A stretch of DNA of 64,000 nt, taken from Dolichospermum flos-aquae CCAP 1403/13F. Lineage in GTDB: Bacteria > Cyanobacteriota > Cyanobacteriia > Cyanobacteriales > Nostocaceae. The notes under the pieces are model-generated. The model had not been told where the DNA came from and did no database searches. It worked only from the letters and a program-made list of their open reading frames with translations. Positions 9,055 through 18,206 of this stretch are shown here, piece by piece; the stretch's first letter is position 1; every line of letters begins with the position of its first letter. The stretch lies in the NCBI RefSeq assembly GCF_012516395.1, contig NZ_CP051206.1, positions 310,001 to 374,000 of the forward strand. Direction: 5' to 3'. Position numbers and translations under genes: made by a program.

Positions 9055-9069
9055 CCAGGGGAGTGTCAA
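9026..9069 (+). mobile_element. Right end of the TnpB element (guide-RNA 3' region)
   Basis: The sequence GTAGAATCCCCTCGGCTTTAG and onward folds into a hairpin (CCCCT/GGCT against AGCC/AGGGG) and ends GGGAGTGTCAA, the typical right end of cyanobacterial IS200/IS605-type elements. In studied TnpB systems the guide (omega/re) RNA covers the 3' end of tnpB and this end, and its guide is the flanking DNA. Here the guide would start at about 9069 with AATTTTGAGTATAG. This RNA is inferred by analogy. Confidence 0.6.
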
Positions 9070-9189
9070 ATTTTGAGTATAGTAATCAGCCATATATTTA
9101 TTCTTCACTTTGCGACACGGAAGGAGTCAGTGGTCAGAGGGAATTGACAATTGATACCAATTACCAATTGACAATTACCAATCCTAGTT

Positions 9190-10512
9190 CTAAATACCCA
9201 GTCGTTGATAAACTTGTTCTAAATGCTTGAGATGATGTTGTGGATCAAAACAGGCTTCTATCTCTGCGGGTGACAAGTTTTGAGTGACGCGAGGATCTTT
9301 GCTGATTAAATCACGGAAGTTGCCTTCTGGTTTATTCCAAGCAGTGTGGGCGCTTTCTTGGACTATAGAGTATGCTTCTTCGCGGTTAAGTCCTTTGTCT
9401 ATTAAGGTTAGTAATACCCTTTGACTAAAGACTACTCCCCCATAACAGTTGAGATTTCGGGCCATGTTTTCAGGATAAACCAACAAGTTATTTACCAAGT
9501 TGGTGATTTCATGCAGCATAAAATGAGTCAGAATGCAAGCATCTGGTAAAATTACTCGTTCTACAGAACTGTGGGAAATATCCCGTTCGTGCCACAAAGC
9601 GACGTTTTCTAATACTGCCCCTGCATGACTTCTCACCAGTCGCGCCATCCCTGTTAACCGTTCGGAACGGATAGGATTACGCTTGTGAGGCATAGCACTA
9701 GAGCCTTTTTGCCCTTTAGCGAAAAATTCTTCAACTTCTAAAACGTCTGTTTTTTGCAAGTTGCGAATTTCTACAGCAAAGCGTTCTATGGATGCAGCGA
9801 GTAATGCTAACTGTTGCACAAAGTCTGCATGAATATCGCGGGAAATTACCTGAGTGGAAGCAGTATCGGGTTTCAGTCCGAGTTTTGCACAGGCAATCGC
9901 TTCTACACGTGGTTCAATGTTGGCGTAAGTTCCTACCGCACCGGATATTTTGCCAACAGCGATGGTTTTTTTGAGAATTTGCAGCCGTTCTTGGTGTCGT
10001 AATACTTCCGCTAACCAACCAGCTAACTTAAAGCCAAAGGTAATCGGTTCAGCATGAATACCATGCGATCGCCCAATCATTAACGTATGCCGATGTGTTG
10101 TGGCTTTCTTGCGAATGGCATCAATTACATCTTCTAGGCGTTTTAACAACAAATCCAGACTAGCAACTAATTGTAGTGATAAAGCAGTATCCAAGACATC
10201 AGAACTAGTTAAACCTAAATGAATATAGCGTCCTGCATCACCTACATATTCATTAACATTTGTCAAAAAAGCAATGACATCATGATGGACTTCCGCCTCA
10301 ATTTCTAGCACCCGCTGCGGGTCAAAATTCGCCTTAGCCTTAATTTCTTCTACTGCTGCTGCTGGAATATAACCCAGTTCTGCCTGTGCTTCGCAAACCG
10401 CGATCTCTACATCTAGCCAGGTTTTCAGCTTATAGGTTTCACTCCACAAATTGCCCATTTCGGGCAGGGTATAACGCTCAATCACATTCACAGCATCTAA
10501 TACAACTGTCAT
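9190..10512 (-). CDS. purB: Adenylosuccinate lyase
   Basis: PurB cleaves SAICAR and adenylosuccinate, releasing fumarate, in purine synthesis. The 440-aa protein has the fumarase/aspartase superfamily signature SSAMPHKRNP near residue 271, including the flexible catalytic-loop Ser, and the early motifs LGLTSSDVLDTALSLQ and GRSHGIHAEP. The ATG at 10510-10512 begins the conserved N-terminus. It is monocistronic. The 3' side carries a TGACAATT-type short repeat cluster (about 9140-9185). Confidence 0.97.
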   Translation of the reverse strand: MTVVLDAVNVIERYTLPEMGNLWSETYKLKTWLDVEIAVCEAQAELGYIPAAAVEEIKAKANFDPQRVLEIEAEVHHDVIAFLTNVNEYVGDAGRYIHLGLTSSDVLDTALSLQLVASLDLLLKRLEDVIDAIRKKATTHRHTLMIGRSHGIHAEPITFGFKLAGWLAEVLRHQERLQILKKTIAVGKISGAVGTYANIEPRVEAIACAKLGLKPDTASTQVISRDIHADFVQQLALLAASIERFAVEIRNLQKTDVLEVEEFFAKGQKGSSAMPHKRNPIRSERLTGMARLVRSHAGAVLENVALWHERDISHSSVERVILPDACILTHFMLHEITNLVNNLLVYPENMARNLNCYGGVVFSQRVLLTLIDKGLNREEAYSIVQESAHTAWNKPEGNFRDLISKDPRVTQNLSPAEIEACFDPQHHLKHLEQVYQRLGI

Positions 10513-10615
10513 ATTTTACATTGAAAATTACCCACTCTTAATGCTTATCCCCACCAGATAACCGTCATATTGCAATTGTAAATTACCCCAATTCCCAATT
10601 AAAGCTACCAACTAT

Positions 10616-10944
10616 CTTTGACACTCTCAGCGGCTTTAGCCACTGAGATTCTACTGACAGAATTAGATTAAGGATTTAGCCCAATCCAATCTCGCTGCGA
10701 CCGCCAAACGTCGCCTAGACGCTCAAAACAACTGCCAATCAAGGTGTCGAAATTGCGCTTACTTTTATTGTTTTCAGAATCCATCACTAAGCCAAGACTC
10801 GGTACGCTCCACACCCTGCCATTACTCGCTCTTTCTTGTCAATACTGCCGTTAGGACTTGAACCTAACAGTTATTTCATAGGAGCCAGGATTTCTCCGTA
10901 CTAGGATGCTTCAACACATAGATGTTTTTTATTCTTACTCACAA
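10616..10944 (-). ncRNA. HEARO/omega-RNA-like structured element, copy 1
   Basis: A 329-bp noncoding unit that recurs at 45602-45938 (plus strand) with high identity and a few small indels. On the minus strand it starts TTGTGAGTAAGAA, contains a tRNA-like T-loop hairpin (stem GTTAGG/CCTAAC closing TTCAAGT), a conserved core with GGAGCGTACCGAGTCTTGGC, and ends with a right-end hairpin (CTCAGTGGCT/AGCCGCTGAG) and GAGTGTCAAAG, as in IS200/IS605 elements. No frame is kept between the copies. It resembles the HEARO class, the guide RNA of IscB nucleases, as I recall it. No iscB is nearby. The class assignment needs a covariance-model search. Confidence 0.55.
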
Positions 10945-11065
10945 TATAAATTTGACTTTTTATCGGCTAAATTGATTAAACTGAGAAAATTAAACCTAAA
11001 ACAAGTAACATTTGCCGGAGTCTTAGCAATAATGCCAGAGACACCTTCAGGTTAAGGACAAAAAA

Positions 11066-12490
11066 ATGCTGGCTATGCATAGTATTCAGAATGTGGATCA
11101 GCTAAATCTCAAATTAGAATCAACTTTACAGGAATTACCAGTTTGGACAATTCAAATTGAAACAAATCATCCAGGTAATGAATTAGCAATGCTTTTTGAA
11201 GAAGATCCTTTGCTGCCAGGGATTATCTTGACTAAAGAAAAAAAATATGTAGGCATGATTTCTCGACGGCTATTTTTTGAACAAATGAGTCGTCCCTATG
11301 GTTTAGGACTATTTGCCGGTCGCCCTGTCGAATATCTTTATAATTTTTTACAACCTAAAACATTTATCTATCCAGAGGATACCCCAATTGTCGAAGCAAC
11401 TCAAATAGCTTTAGGGCGATCGCACAAACAGGTATATGAACCACTGGTGATTACAGATCAATCTTATCAATATGGATTGCTAGATTTTCATCAGTTACTT
11501 TTAGCCAATTCCCAAATTCATGTTTTAACATTAAATCGCCTGCAAAAAGAAACAGAAAAAGCCAGAATAGCTAAGGCTGACTTTCGTGATCTTCAGCATA
11601 ACTATAGCCGATTATTACAAAACGACAAAATGATTGCCTTGGGACAATTAGTAGCTGGGATTGCCCATGAAATCAATAATCCCATGAATTTTATTTATGG
11701 CAACCTCAATTATGCTATCGAATATTTTCAAAATATACTCTACATCCTGGAAAATTATAAACAAGAATTATCCTATGCTGACGCAATATCTGAAGCTAAA
11801 GAGAAGGGAATTGAAATAGAATTTATTCTGGAAGACTTACCAAAATTACTATCTTCCATGAAAGTTGGTGCTACAAGAGTAAATGAAATTGTCTTATCTT
11901 TACGTAATTTTTCCCGATTAGATCAAGCAGAAATTAAATTTGTTGATATCCATGAAGGTATAGAGAATACATTAATAATTCTCAAACATAGTTTAAAAGC
12001 TAGACCTGAGCGGTTAGAAATTGAATTAATTAAAGAATATGACAAATTACCATTAATAAAGTGCTATGCAGGGCAACTGAATCAGGTATTTATGAATATT
12101 CTTGCCAATGCTATTGATGCTCTTTCTGAAAGTGATAATTTAATTCTAAAAACCCGTAAAAATTTGCAAATTCGGATTCGCACAGAAATAACTAATGATA
12201 ATTATGTTATTGTTCGCATTGCCGATAATGGTTCAGGCATTTCAGAAGAAGTCCAAAAACGATTATTTGACCCATTTTTTACTACCAAAGCTGTAGGCAA
12301 AGGAACAGGATTAGGATTAGGATTATCAATTAGCTACCAAATCGTAGTTGAAAAACATGGTGGTGAACTTTATTGTATATCTACTCCTGGAGAAGGTTCT
12401 GAGTTTATTATCAAAATCCCAGTTGTCTCGAATCACTCAGACGAAATACAGCAAACTTCAAAGTTTATGGATGAATTTGACTCAAAATAA
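11066..12490 (+). CDS. Sensor histidine kinase (cytosolic, CBS-like N-terminus)
   Basis: This 474-aa kinase has no membrane segment. The N-terminal 150 residues look like a CBS-pair-type sensory region (LLPGIILTKEKKYVGMISRR). A short coiled coil (about 160-195) leads to the H-box GIAHEINNPMNFI with the phospho-His near residue 213. The N-box (VFMNILANAIDAL), G1 (IADNGSGI) and G2 (GKGTGLGLGLSI) boxes are all intact. An AAGGA ribosome-binding site at about 11054 supports the start at 11066; an ATG three codons later is possible. There is no adjacent response regulator, so its partner is unknown. Its 3' end overlaps the convergent HAS-barrel gene by 26 bp. Confidence 0.88.
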   Translation: MLAMHSIQNVDQLNLKLESTLQELPVWTIQIETNHPGNELAMLFEEDPLLPGIILTKEKKYVGMISRRLFFEQMSRPYGLGLFAGRPVEYLYNFLQPKTFIYPEDTPIVEATQIALGRSHKQVYEPLVITDQSYQYGLLDFHQLLLANSQIHVLTLNRLQKETEKARIAKADFRDLQHNYSRLLQNDKMIALGQLVAGIAHEINNPMNFIYGNLNYAIEYFQNILYILENYKQELSYADAISEAKEKGIEIEFILEDLPKLLSSMKVGATRVNEIVLSLRNFSRLDQAEIKFVDIHEGIENTLIILKHSLKARPERLEIELIKEYDKLPLIKCYAGQLNQVFMNILANAIDALSESDNLILKTRKNLQIRIRTEITNDNYVIVRIADNGSGISEEVQKRLFDPFFTTKAVGKGTGLGLGLSISYQIVVEKHGGELYCISTPGEGSEFIIKIPVVSNHSDEIQQTSKFMDEFDSK

Positions 12491-13124
12491 ACCGCAACCG
12501 ATCATAATCATCTTTGAGTAACATACTCAGATGTCTTCCAGCTTTAATCAACCATTCTCGGTCAGTTTTTCGTAACTGATATATTCCCCGAATAGCGGCT
12601 GCGGCCAAAGAATCTACAGGCGCACCACTAATAAAAAGTAATGTTCGTAAAAAATCTAGTTCTTCTGTAAACTGAATAATTTCTTTTGCTTGACAATGAT
12701 TAACAGCTTGGTGAATTTGTGGCGGACGAGGTGGCAAATATTGATACATTTTGCTGTTATTACTATTTAGAGATTTTTCTTTAAATCCCACAATCGCTGC
12801 TCGAAATTCAGTTTTGAGCATGGAAAATATTTGGGGTTGTTCCTCACGCAAAGCTTCTAAAGATAATCCTAGTGCAACTGCCCGATGTACAGAATCAATA
12901 GGCATCGTTGTGGCATGATAAACTACGGCATAAACTTGATTACCTGATTCTTCATCTACAGCACAAACCCAACTTCCAAAAGGTGGCATTGGTGGAAAAC
13001 TCAAGTCTTCTGGTTCTAAACATTGAGCCAAAAATTCTGTAGTTGTGGTTTCAATTATCTCTGCAAAGTGATGGGAATGGCGATTGTCAATAGCAAACTG
13101 TGGTAAAGGTAGACGCATAAGCAA
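12465..13124 (-). CDS. HAS-barrel domain protein
   Basis: The 219-aa protein begins MLMRLPLPQFAIDNRHSHHF and continues AEIIETTTTEFLAQCLEP, which I recognise as a cyanobacterial protein with an N-terminal HAS-barrel (a beta-barrel also seen in HerA/ATP-synthase-like ATPases). The rest (about 90-219) is helical with no catalytic motif. No function is established. It overlaps the histidine kinase gene tail to tail by 26 bp and lies upstream of nothing obvious on its own strand; ndhS is about 110 bp upstream of its start in the same direction. Confidence 0.6.
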   Translation of the reverse strand: MLMRLPLPQFAIDNRHSHHFAEIIETTTTEFLAQCLEPEDLSFPPMPPFGSWVCAVDEESGNQVYAVVYHATTMPIDSVHRAVALGLSLEALREEQPQIFSMLKTEFRAAIVGFKEKSLNSNNSKMYQYLPPRPPQIHQAVNHCQAKEIIQFTEELDFLRTLLFISGAPVDSLAAAAIRGIYQLRKTDREWLIKAGRHLSMLLKDDYDRLRFILSQIHP

Positions 13125-13233
13125 TTAAAAATTATCAATTAAAAATTAAAAATGAATAAACATATTTTCTGAAGGTGCGATTAGTCAATAGTCTTAGTGA
13201 AAAACTAATAACCACTGACTAATAACTAAATTA

Positions 13234-13431
13234 CTATTTCCCTTTTTTCTGGATTGTAGTTTCCACGGGTTCTAATTCTGGAAGACGGAAAGTAATTATT
13301 TTATCCCAATTACCACCTTCAAACAGTACAGCTACTTTACCATCACTAACTCGTTGGACAAGTCCTTCTGACCGATAATATGTATCAGCAGGATTTTTGA
13401 CGCGAACAGTTGCTCCAGGTAGGATCATCAT
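13234..13431 (-). CDS. ndhS: NAD(P)H-quinone oxidoreductase subunit S
   Basis: This is a 65-aa SH3-like subunit of the photosynthetic NDH-1 complex, which accepts electrons from ferredoxin. The whole protein matches NdhS (CRR31-like): [20 protein letters not shown], then [20 protein letters not shown] and [14 protein letters not shown]. NdhS sits at the cytosolic arm and forms part of the ferredoxin-binding site. The start may be either of two consecutive ATG codons. It is close to the HAS-barrel gene on the same strand. Confidence 0.93.
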   Translation of the reverse strand: MMILPGATVRVKNPADTYYRSEGLVQRVSDGKVAVLFEGGNWDKIITFRLPELEPVETTIQKKGK

Positions 13432-13541
13432 ATTTACCCTTATTGGTTTCTTATTTCTAGCTTAATTGGTAATTGGTAATTGGTGATTGGTAATTCTATT
13501 CTTTCTCCTGCTTCTTTAACTCCTGACTCGGTGACTCCTCT

Positions 13542-14855
13542 TTAATAATACTTTTGGCGTTGACGATAATTAGCTACAGATTCTACTATACCGATGGCAA
13601 TAAAGTTAGTCAGCATCGCCGAACGTCCATAACTCATCCACGGTAAGGGAATTCCCGCCACAGGTGCTAAACCAACTGTCATACCAACATTCACAATTAG
13701 TTGAAACACAATCATAGACAAAACACCAATAGCCAAAAGTGAACCAAAGTTATCTTTAGCGGTTTGAGCTACATGAAGTAAACGGAAGCAAATTAAGCAA
13801 AAGACCGATAGTAAAACTAAACAACCCACAAGACCAAATTCTTCAGCAACAGCCGAGAAAATAAAATCTGTGTGCTGTTCCGGAACAAAATTCAGTTGAG
13901 TCATGGGACCTTTAAACAAACCCCAGCCCCAAACTTCACCAGCGCCAATAGCAATGCGAGATTGAATCAGGTGATAACCAGCGCCAAGAGGATCATGCTC
14001 AGGGTTGATAAATACACTAAGCCGATTTTTTTGATACTCTTTTAATACATGATTCCAGGCAAAAAGGCCTAATTCGCCACCGAGCATATTTAGACAGAAT
14101 GAAGCAATAGCAGCAATACCAAACCGCTTCCAAGGCAGACTAAACCAACCAACTACCCCCATAGATACTGCCCATACTAAACCTAATATGCTTAATGATA
14201 TGTCTTTAGATAACATTATGGGCGTTGATAATGGCCAAGATATACTAAATAATATTGCTGCCATTACCGGGGAAACCATGAGTATTAACCAGCCGGGGTT
14301 GGCATTTGCCCAGTACAACATTCCTAAAAATATTGCCCCGAATACCAGCGATGTTGCCAAGTCTGGTTGTAAAAATACCAATGCCCAAGGTACAACCGTA
14401 ATTGCCAAGACACGGAAAACACTCTCTAGAGTAGAAGCAGTTCGCCTATGTAACAAAGCTGCTAAGGTAATAATTAATCCTAATTTGGCAAATTCTGAGG
14501 GTTGAACATTAAAACCCGCAATACTAATCCAACGCTGTGCGCCTTTGGCACTAGTACCAGCGAGCATGACAGCGATTAAACTAAAGTTGGTCAGCCCATA
14601 GATAAACCAATGCCACTCCATGAGGGTTTCATAGCGGCAACGAGCTAAAAATAAGGCGATTATTGTCCCAATAGCGGCTGTCAACCAGTGCCACCACCAG
14701 TCAGTTACAGGTTGCTTCAGTTCTGTACTCAGAATCATTAGCCCCCCGAACATACTAACAGCAACGGGGAGAAAAAATAGTAGTCCATCTATTTGTTGCC
14801 AGGGCTGAAGCCAAGATTGCCAACGCATTTTAGGGAACGAAGGTTTTAATAACAT
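13542..14855 (-). CDS. rodA: Rod shape-determining protein RodA (SEDS glycosyltransferase)
   Basis: This is a SEDS-family peptidoglycan polymerase of 437 aa with about ten membrane segments. Family signatures include QPSEFAKLGLIITLA near residue 116, the essential Asp in LQPDLATSLVF, and EQHTDFIFSAVAEEFGLVG. The end WMSYGRSAMLTNFIAIGIV is typical of RodA/FtsW. RodA rather than FtsW is favoured by the overall layout and the absence of neighbouring mur genes, but FtsW cannot be fully excluded. The start may be the first ATG or the MRW nine codons later. Short tandem repeats flank both ends. Confidence 0.9.
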   Translation of the reverse strand: MLLKPSFPKMRWQSWLQPWQQIDGLLFFLPVAVSMFGGLMILSTELKQPVTDWWWHWLTAAIGTIIALFLARCRYETLMEWHWFIYGLTNFSLIAVMLAGTSAKGAQRWISIAGFNVQPSEFAKLGLIITLAALLHRRTASTLESVFRVLAITVVPWALVFLQPDLATSLVFGAIFLGMLYWANANPGWLILMVSPVMAAILFSISWPLSTPIMLSKDISLSILGLVWAVSMGVVGWFSLPWKRFGIAAIASFCLNMLGGELGLFAWNHVLKEYQKNRLSVFINPEHDPLGAGYHLIQSRIAIGAGEVWGWGLFKGPMTQLNFVPEQHTDFIFSAVAEEFGLVGCLVLLSVFCLICFRLLHVAQTAKDNFGSLLAIGVLSMIVFQLIVNVGMTVGLAPVAGIPLPWMSYGRSAMLTNFIAIGIVESVANYRQRQKYY

Positions 14856-14867
14856 TGTGTGAGGAGG

Positions 14868-15185
14868 ATGTTGGGCAGGGGAGTAGGGCAGTAGGGGAGT
14901 AGGGCAGTAGGGGAGTAGGGGAATAGGGGAGTAGGGCAGTAGGGTAGTAGGGGAGTAGGGCAGTAGGGGAGTAGGGGAGTAGGGGAGTAGGGGAGTAGGG
15001 GCAGGGAGAGAAATTTTCTTCTTTCTTCTTTCTTCTTTCTTCTTTCTTTCTTCTTCTAAACTCCTGACTCGGTGACTCGGTGACTCCTGACTCGGTGACT
15101 CGGTGACTCCTGACTCGGTGACTCCTGACTCGGTGACTCCTGACTCGGTGACTCCTGACTCGGTGACTCGGTGACTCCTGACTCC
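14868..15185. repeat. Short tandem repeat (STRR) cluster between mrp and rodA
   Basis: The 335-bp gap is nearly all tandem repeats. It contains variants of GGGGAGTAGGGCAGTA (about 14875-15002), then TTCTTTC units (about 15015-15053), then CTCCTGACTCGGTGA units (about 15056-15186). Such clusters are common between genes of heterocystous cyanobacteria and vary between strains. I see no gene inside. Confidence 0.9.
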
Positions 15186-15190
15186 TGATC

Positions 15191-16261
15191 TTATGTCAAA
15201 GCATTAACTGATACTTTACCTGCTACAGTGAGAGCGATCGCTGTTAGGGCTTTGGCTGCGGCTGAGTTGGGTTCACCAATTACTATCGGCACACCAGTAT
15301 CACCGCCAATCCGGGTAGAAATTTCTAATGGTACACATCCTAACAGAGGAACTCCCAATTCTGCGGCTGTTTTGGAACCACCACCAGAACCAAAAATGTC
15401 ATATTGCTTATCTGGTTGATCTGGGGGGATAAAATAGCTCATATTTTCCACAATTCCCAAAACTGGGACATTTAACTGCTGGAACATCCGCAACCCCTTT
15501 CGGGAGTCCAACAAAGCTACAGTTTGTGGTGTGGTGACAATGACTACTCCTGCCATTGGGACAGCTTGGGTTAAAGTTAATTGAGCATCTCCAGTCCCAG
15601 GGGGCATATCCACAATTAAATAGTCCAGTTCTCCCCATTCGACTTGATAGAGAAACTGACGAATCACACCATTCAGCATGGGACCGCGCCAAATTACTGG
15701 CTGATCTCGATCAATCAAAAAGCCCATTGAAACCAGCTTGACACCATGATTAAAAGCCGGTTCGAGGATGTCTCCTGCTTCTGTAGAACGGACATTAATT
15801 TCGGAATCACTCAAACCCAACATTGTGGGATCATTGGGTCCATAAATATCTGCATCTAATAAACCGACCTTTGCCCCAGTTTGCGCTAAAGCCACGGCAA
15901 TATTTACAGCCACTGTACTCTTACCAACGCCACCTTTACCGCTAGAAACAGCAATAATATTTTTCACCCCAGGTACGCCATTCCGGTCTGGTAAGCTTTT
16001 TTGCTGGGGTGTTTCCGCTGTTACTTCTATAATTACATCTGTGACATCAGGCAGCTTTTTAACAGCTTTTTTACAGTCTTCAACAATAAATTCCCGTAAA
16101 GGACAAGCGGGAGTGGTTAACACCAAAGTGAAACTAACCTTGCCACCGTCAATCTTGACGTTGCGAATCATATTCAGTTCTACCAGACTTTTGCGAAGTT
16201 CTGGATCTTCTACTGGTCGCAATACTTCCAGGACTGCGTGGGAATCTAGGACATCATACAT
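15191..16261 (-). CDS. mrp: Mrp/ApbC/NBP35-family Fe-S cluster carrier ATPase
   Basis: This is a deviant-Walker P-loop ATPase that binds and transfers Fe-S clusters. The 356-aa protein has an N-terminal MIP18/DUF59 domain (about 1-85, with TTPACPLREFI), then the P-loop GKGGVGKSTVAVNIA near residue 110, and the VDMPPGTGDAQLTL signature. The family's C-terminal CxxC is not obvious here; the loop reads ENMSYFIPPDQPDKQYDIFG, as in other cyanobacterial Mrp proteins that lack one Cys pair. The gene lies upstream of rodA on the same strand, across the repeat cluster. Confidence 0.92.
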   Translation of the reverse strand: MYDVLDSHAVLEVLRPVEDPELRKSLVELNMIRNVKIDGGKVSFTLVLTTPACPLREFIVEDCKKAVKKLPDVTDVIIEVTAETPQQKSLPDRNGVPGVKNIIAVSSGKGGVGKSTVAVNIAVALAQTGAKVGLLDADIYGPNDPTMLGLSDSEINVRSTEAGDILEPAFNHGVKLVSMGFLIDRDQPVIWRGPMLNGVIRQFLYQVEWGELDYLIVDMPPGTGDAQLTLTQAVPMAGVVIVTTPQTVALLDSRKGLRMFQQLNVPVLGIVENMSYFIPPDQPDKQYDIFGSGGGSKTAAELGVPLLGCVPLEISTRIGGDTGVPIVIGEPNSAAAKALTAIALTVAGKVSVNALT

Positions 16262-16480
16262 AATGTGTTTACCGTTGCCGCTTACTATATAGCTTAAAAA
16301 ATTTTCATTGACAGATACTAGAATCTTAACTTTATTGGGGCAGTTGTTGATTAGTCATTGGTCATTGCTAACAGGGCAGAAAATCCTTAAAAAATCAAAG
16401 CAGCTATCATGTAGAGATTTTTTATGGGATTGACTTGTTTGACACAAATCTGGGGAGGAATTGGCTGCTACCAGCCATAT

Positions 16481-17062
16481 CTAAAGTTTTTGGATTTTCC
16501 ATAAATAGCTAGATAGCCAATTTGTCACAATATGAGCAACTATTGGTAATAACAAGTTGCCACTTAATAAGGCACTATAACCAAGGATTATACCAATAAT
16601 AGTTGCCCAAATTACATAAGGCCATTGTTGGGGACCGCTAAGGTGCAAAACTCCAAAACAAAGACTTGATACGATCACAGCGGTATGATCTCCACCTAAA
16701 GCGGGTAGCATGACACCCCGAAATAATAATTCTTCACTTAAACCGGGAAGTAATCCTAACCAGATTAAATCTGGTAAAGCTAGAGGTTTGAGAACCATTT
16801 CTAGATAATAATCGGCGCTTTTGCGATAGGGAGGGGAAAGGCGATAAGCTAAACCACTTAATATGGTAATAATTACACCTAAACTAATTCCTAATAATAA
16901 ATCTTGTTCGCGCCAGTGCCACTTAAAAAGGATGATATCGCCCCAACGTAACCATAATTTAGCAACTATCCAGAGAATAATTGCGGTTACACCCATTGCT
17001 ACTAAGACTTGGGTGCGTGTTAAGTAGGGGATTTCTGGTTCTTGATTTTTTTGTTCAATCAC
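16481..17062 (-). CDS. CPBP-family (CAAX-type) intramembrane metalloprotease
   Basis: This 193-aa multi-pass membrane protein has the two glutamates of motif 1 in EELLFRGVMLPAL (about residue 110) and the motif 2 His in FGVLHLSG, which form the metal site of Abi/CPBP proteases. About five membrane segments are visible. Homologues include CAAX prenyl proteases and bacterial membrane proteases; the substrate is unknown. It follows the DUF3326 gene on the same strand with a 39-bp gap, so the two could be co-transcribed. Confidence 0.88.
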   Translation of the reverse strand: MIEQKNQEPEIPYLTRTQVLVAMGVTAIILWIVAKLWLRWGDIILFKWHWREQDLLLGISLGVIITILSGLAYRLSPPYRKSADYYLEMVLKPLALPDLIWLGLLPGLSEELLFRGVMLPALGGDHTAVIVSSLCFGVLHLSGPQQWPYVIWATIIGIILGYSALLSGNLLLPIVAHIVTNWLSSYLWKIQKL

Positions 17063-17101
17063 AGGATTTTAGAAAAATAATTGGTAATTGGTCATTGGTG
17101 G

Positions 17102-18154
17102 TTAGTAATTGTTAATTGTTAATGAGGAAGGATTGATACCTGCTTTATGAGCGACTAATACGCCTACTGCTTCCAAATATGAGTTTACCTGTAAGGTTGG
17201 AATTTTTAACATAGAAGCAGGAACTTGGATCAAAGTTTTATTTTCTGCGACTGTAATTATTTGACATTGTTTATGACTTACACTCAATAAAGCACTATTT
17301 CCACAAGCGGTGGCGGGAATAATTAAAGCATCAACTTGATTTGCCCAGATATCAGTGGACAAAGAATTGTGATTTTTTGTATTAATGATAAATTGCGGGG
17401 CGTTACTCAAACCAACTAAAACACAAGGTAAGAAAGTATAGCCTATTTCTTCAGCCGCTGCACGAGGGGATAAATTAGGGGACGCAGGGGCGGGAGAAAG
17501 GGCGGGAGCATGGGCGCAAGGAATTTTAAAGGTACGAACTAATAAATGACTAATGACGGCTTCTGCACCGGCTAGAGGGTCTACTCCTTGACCTTGACGA
17601 TAGTTTTGGACTGCGGTTTCGTCTATATCTTCCGGGAACCGGGCAACAACTGCGATCGCTTCGGCTTTTTCTGCTATAATTAATTTCTCGGCAGCCCGTA
17701 ATAAACTATCAGGATTCCCAATTGTTCCCCAACTTGCACCTGATGAAGAAGTTCGTAATTCTACGTTTAGCGGTGCGTCAGTAATCACATGATTTGTAAT
17801 ATTTAATCCTAAGGTTGCTCTGGCTGCGTCGGCTACCTGCAAGTGTCGCAGCATTAATTCCGGTTCAATACCCTGGTCTAAAAGTAACCCGACTCTGTTA
17901 CTACGGACAGGACGTAAGCCCCATTCTCCAGCCGCAAATTTATCTAAACCATATCCTTCGACATAGAAAGCGTTGGGAATATTCCAGTATAAACTTGCAC
18001 CGTTCATGACATTGGGGTGAGTAATCAAGCGATCGCAGACCTGTGATATAACTCTAGCTACTGGTAAGGCATCACCAGCATAACCGCCAATCGCTGCCCC
18101 AATGCCGGTGGGTATAATTAAAATTACGGTGTATGGTTTTTGAATGGGTATCAC
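17102..18154 (-). CDS. DUF3326 domain protein
   Basis: The 350-aa protein matches the DUF3326 family, conserved in cyanobacteria and plants: VILIIPTGIGAAIGGYAGDA at the start, then GASLYWNIPNAFYVEGYGLD and the SSGASWGTIGNPDSLLRAAEK segment. No reaction is known. Proline/alanine-rich residues (APALSPAPASP, about 228-238) form a loose linker. A 56-aa gene lies just upstream on the same strand and the CPBP protease just downstream. Confidence 0.85.
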   Translation of the reverse strand: MIPIQKPYTVILIIPTGIGAAIGGYAGDALPVARVISQVCDRLITHPNVMNGASLYWNIPNAFYVEGYGLDKFAAGEWGLRPVRSNRVGLLLDQGIEPELMLRHLQVADAARATLGLNITNHVITDAPLNVELRTSSSGASWGTIGNPDSLLRAAEKLIIAEKAEAIAVVARFPEDIDETAVQNYRQGQGVDPLAGAEAVISHLLVRTFKIPCAHAPALSPAPASPNLSPRAAAEEIGYTFLPCVLVGLSNAPQFIINTKNHNSLSTDIWANQVDALIIPATACGNSALLSVSHKQCQIITVAENKTLIQVPASMLKIPTLQVNSYLEAVGVLVAHKAGINPSSLTINNY

Positions 18155-18206
18155 AGGTTTTTGTTTCGCGCAAAGACGCTAAGGAGCAAAGACGCAAAGA
18201 AGAAAT

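Noticed and set aside
14875-15190. Regularly spaced short repeats that could suggest a CRISPR array
   Set aside because: Units are directly tandem with no unique spacers and no cas genes nearby; they are STRR repeats.
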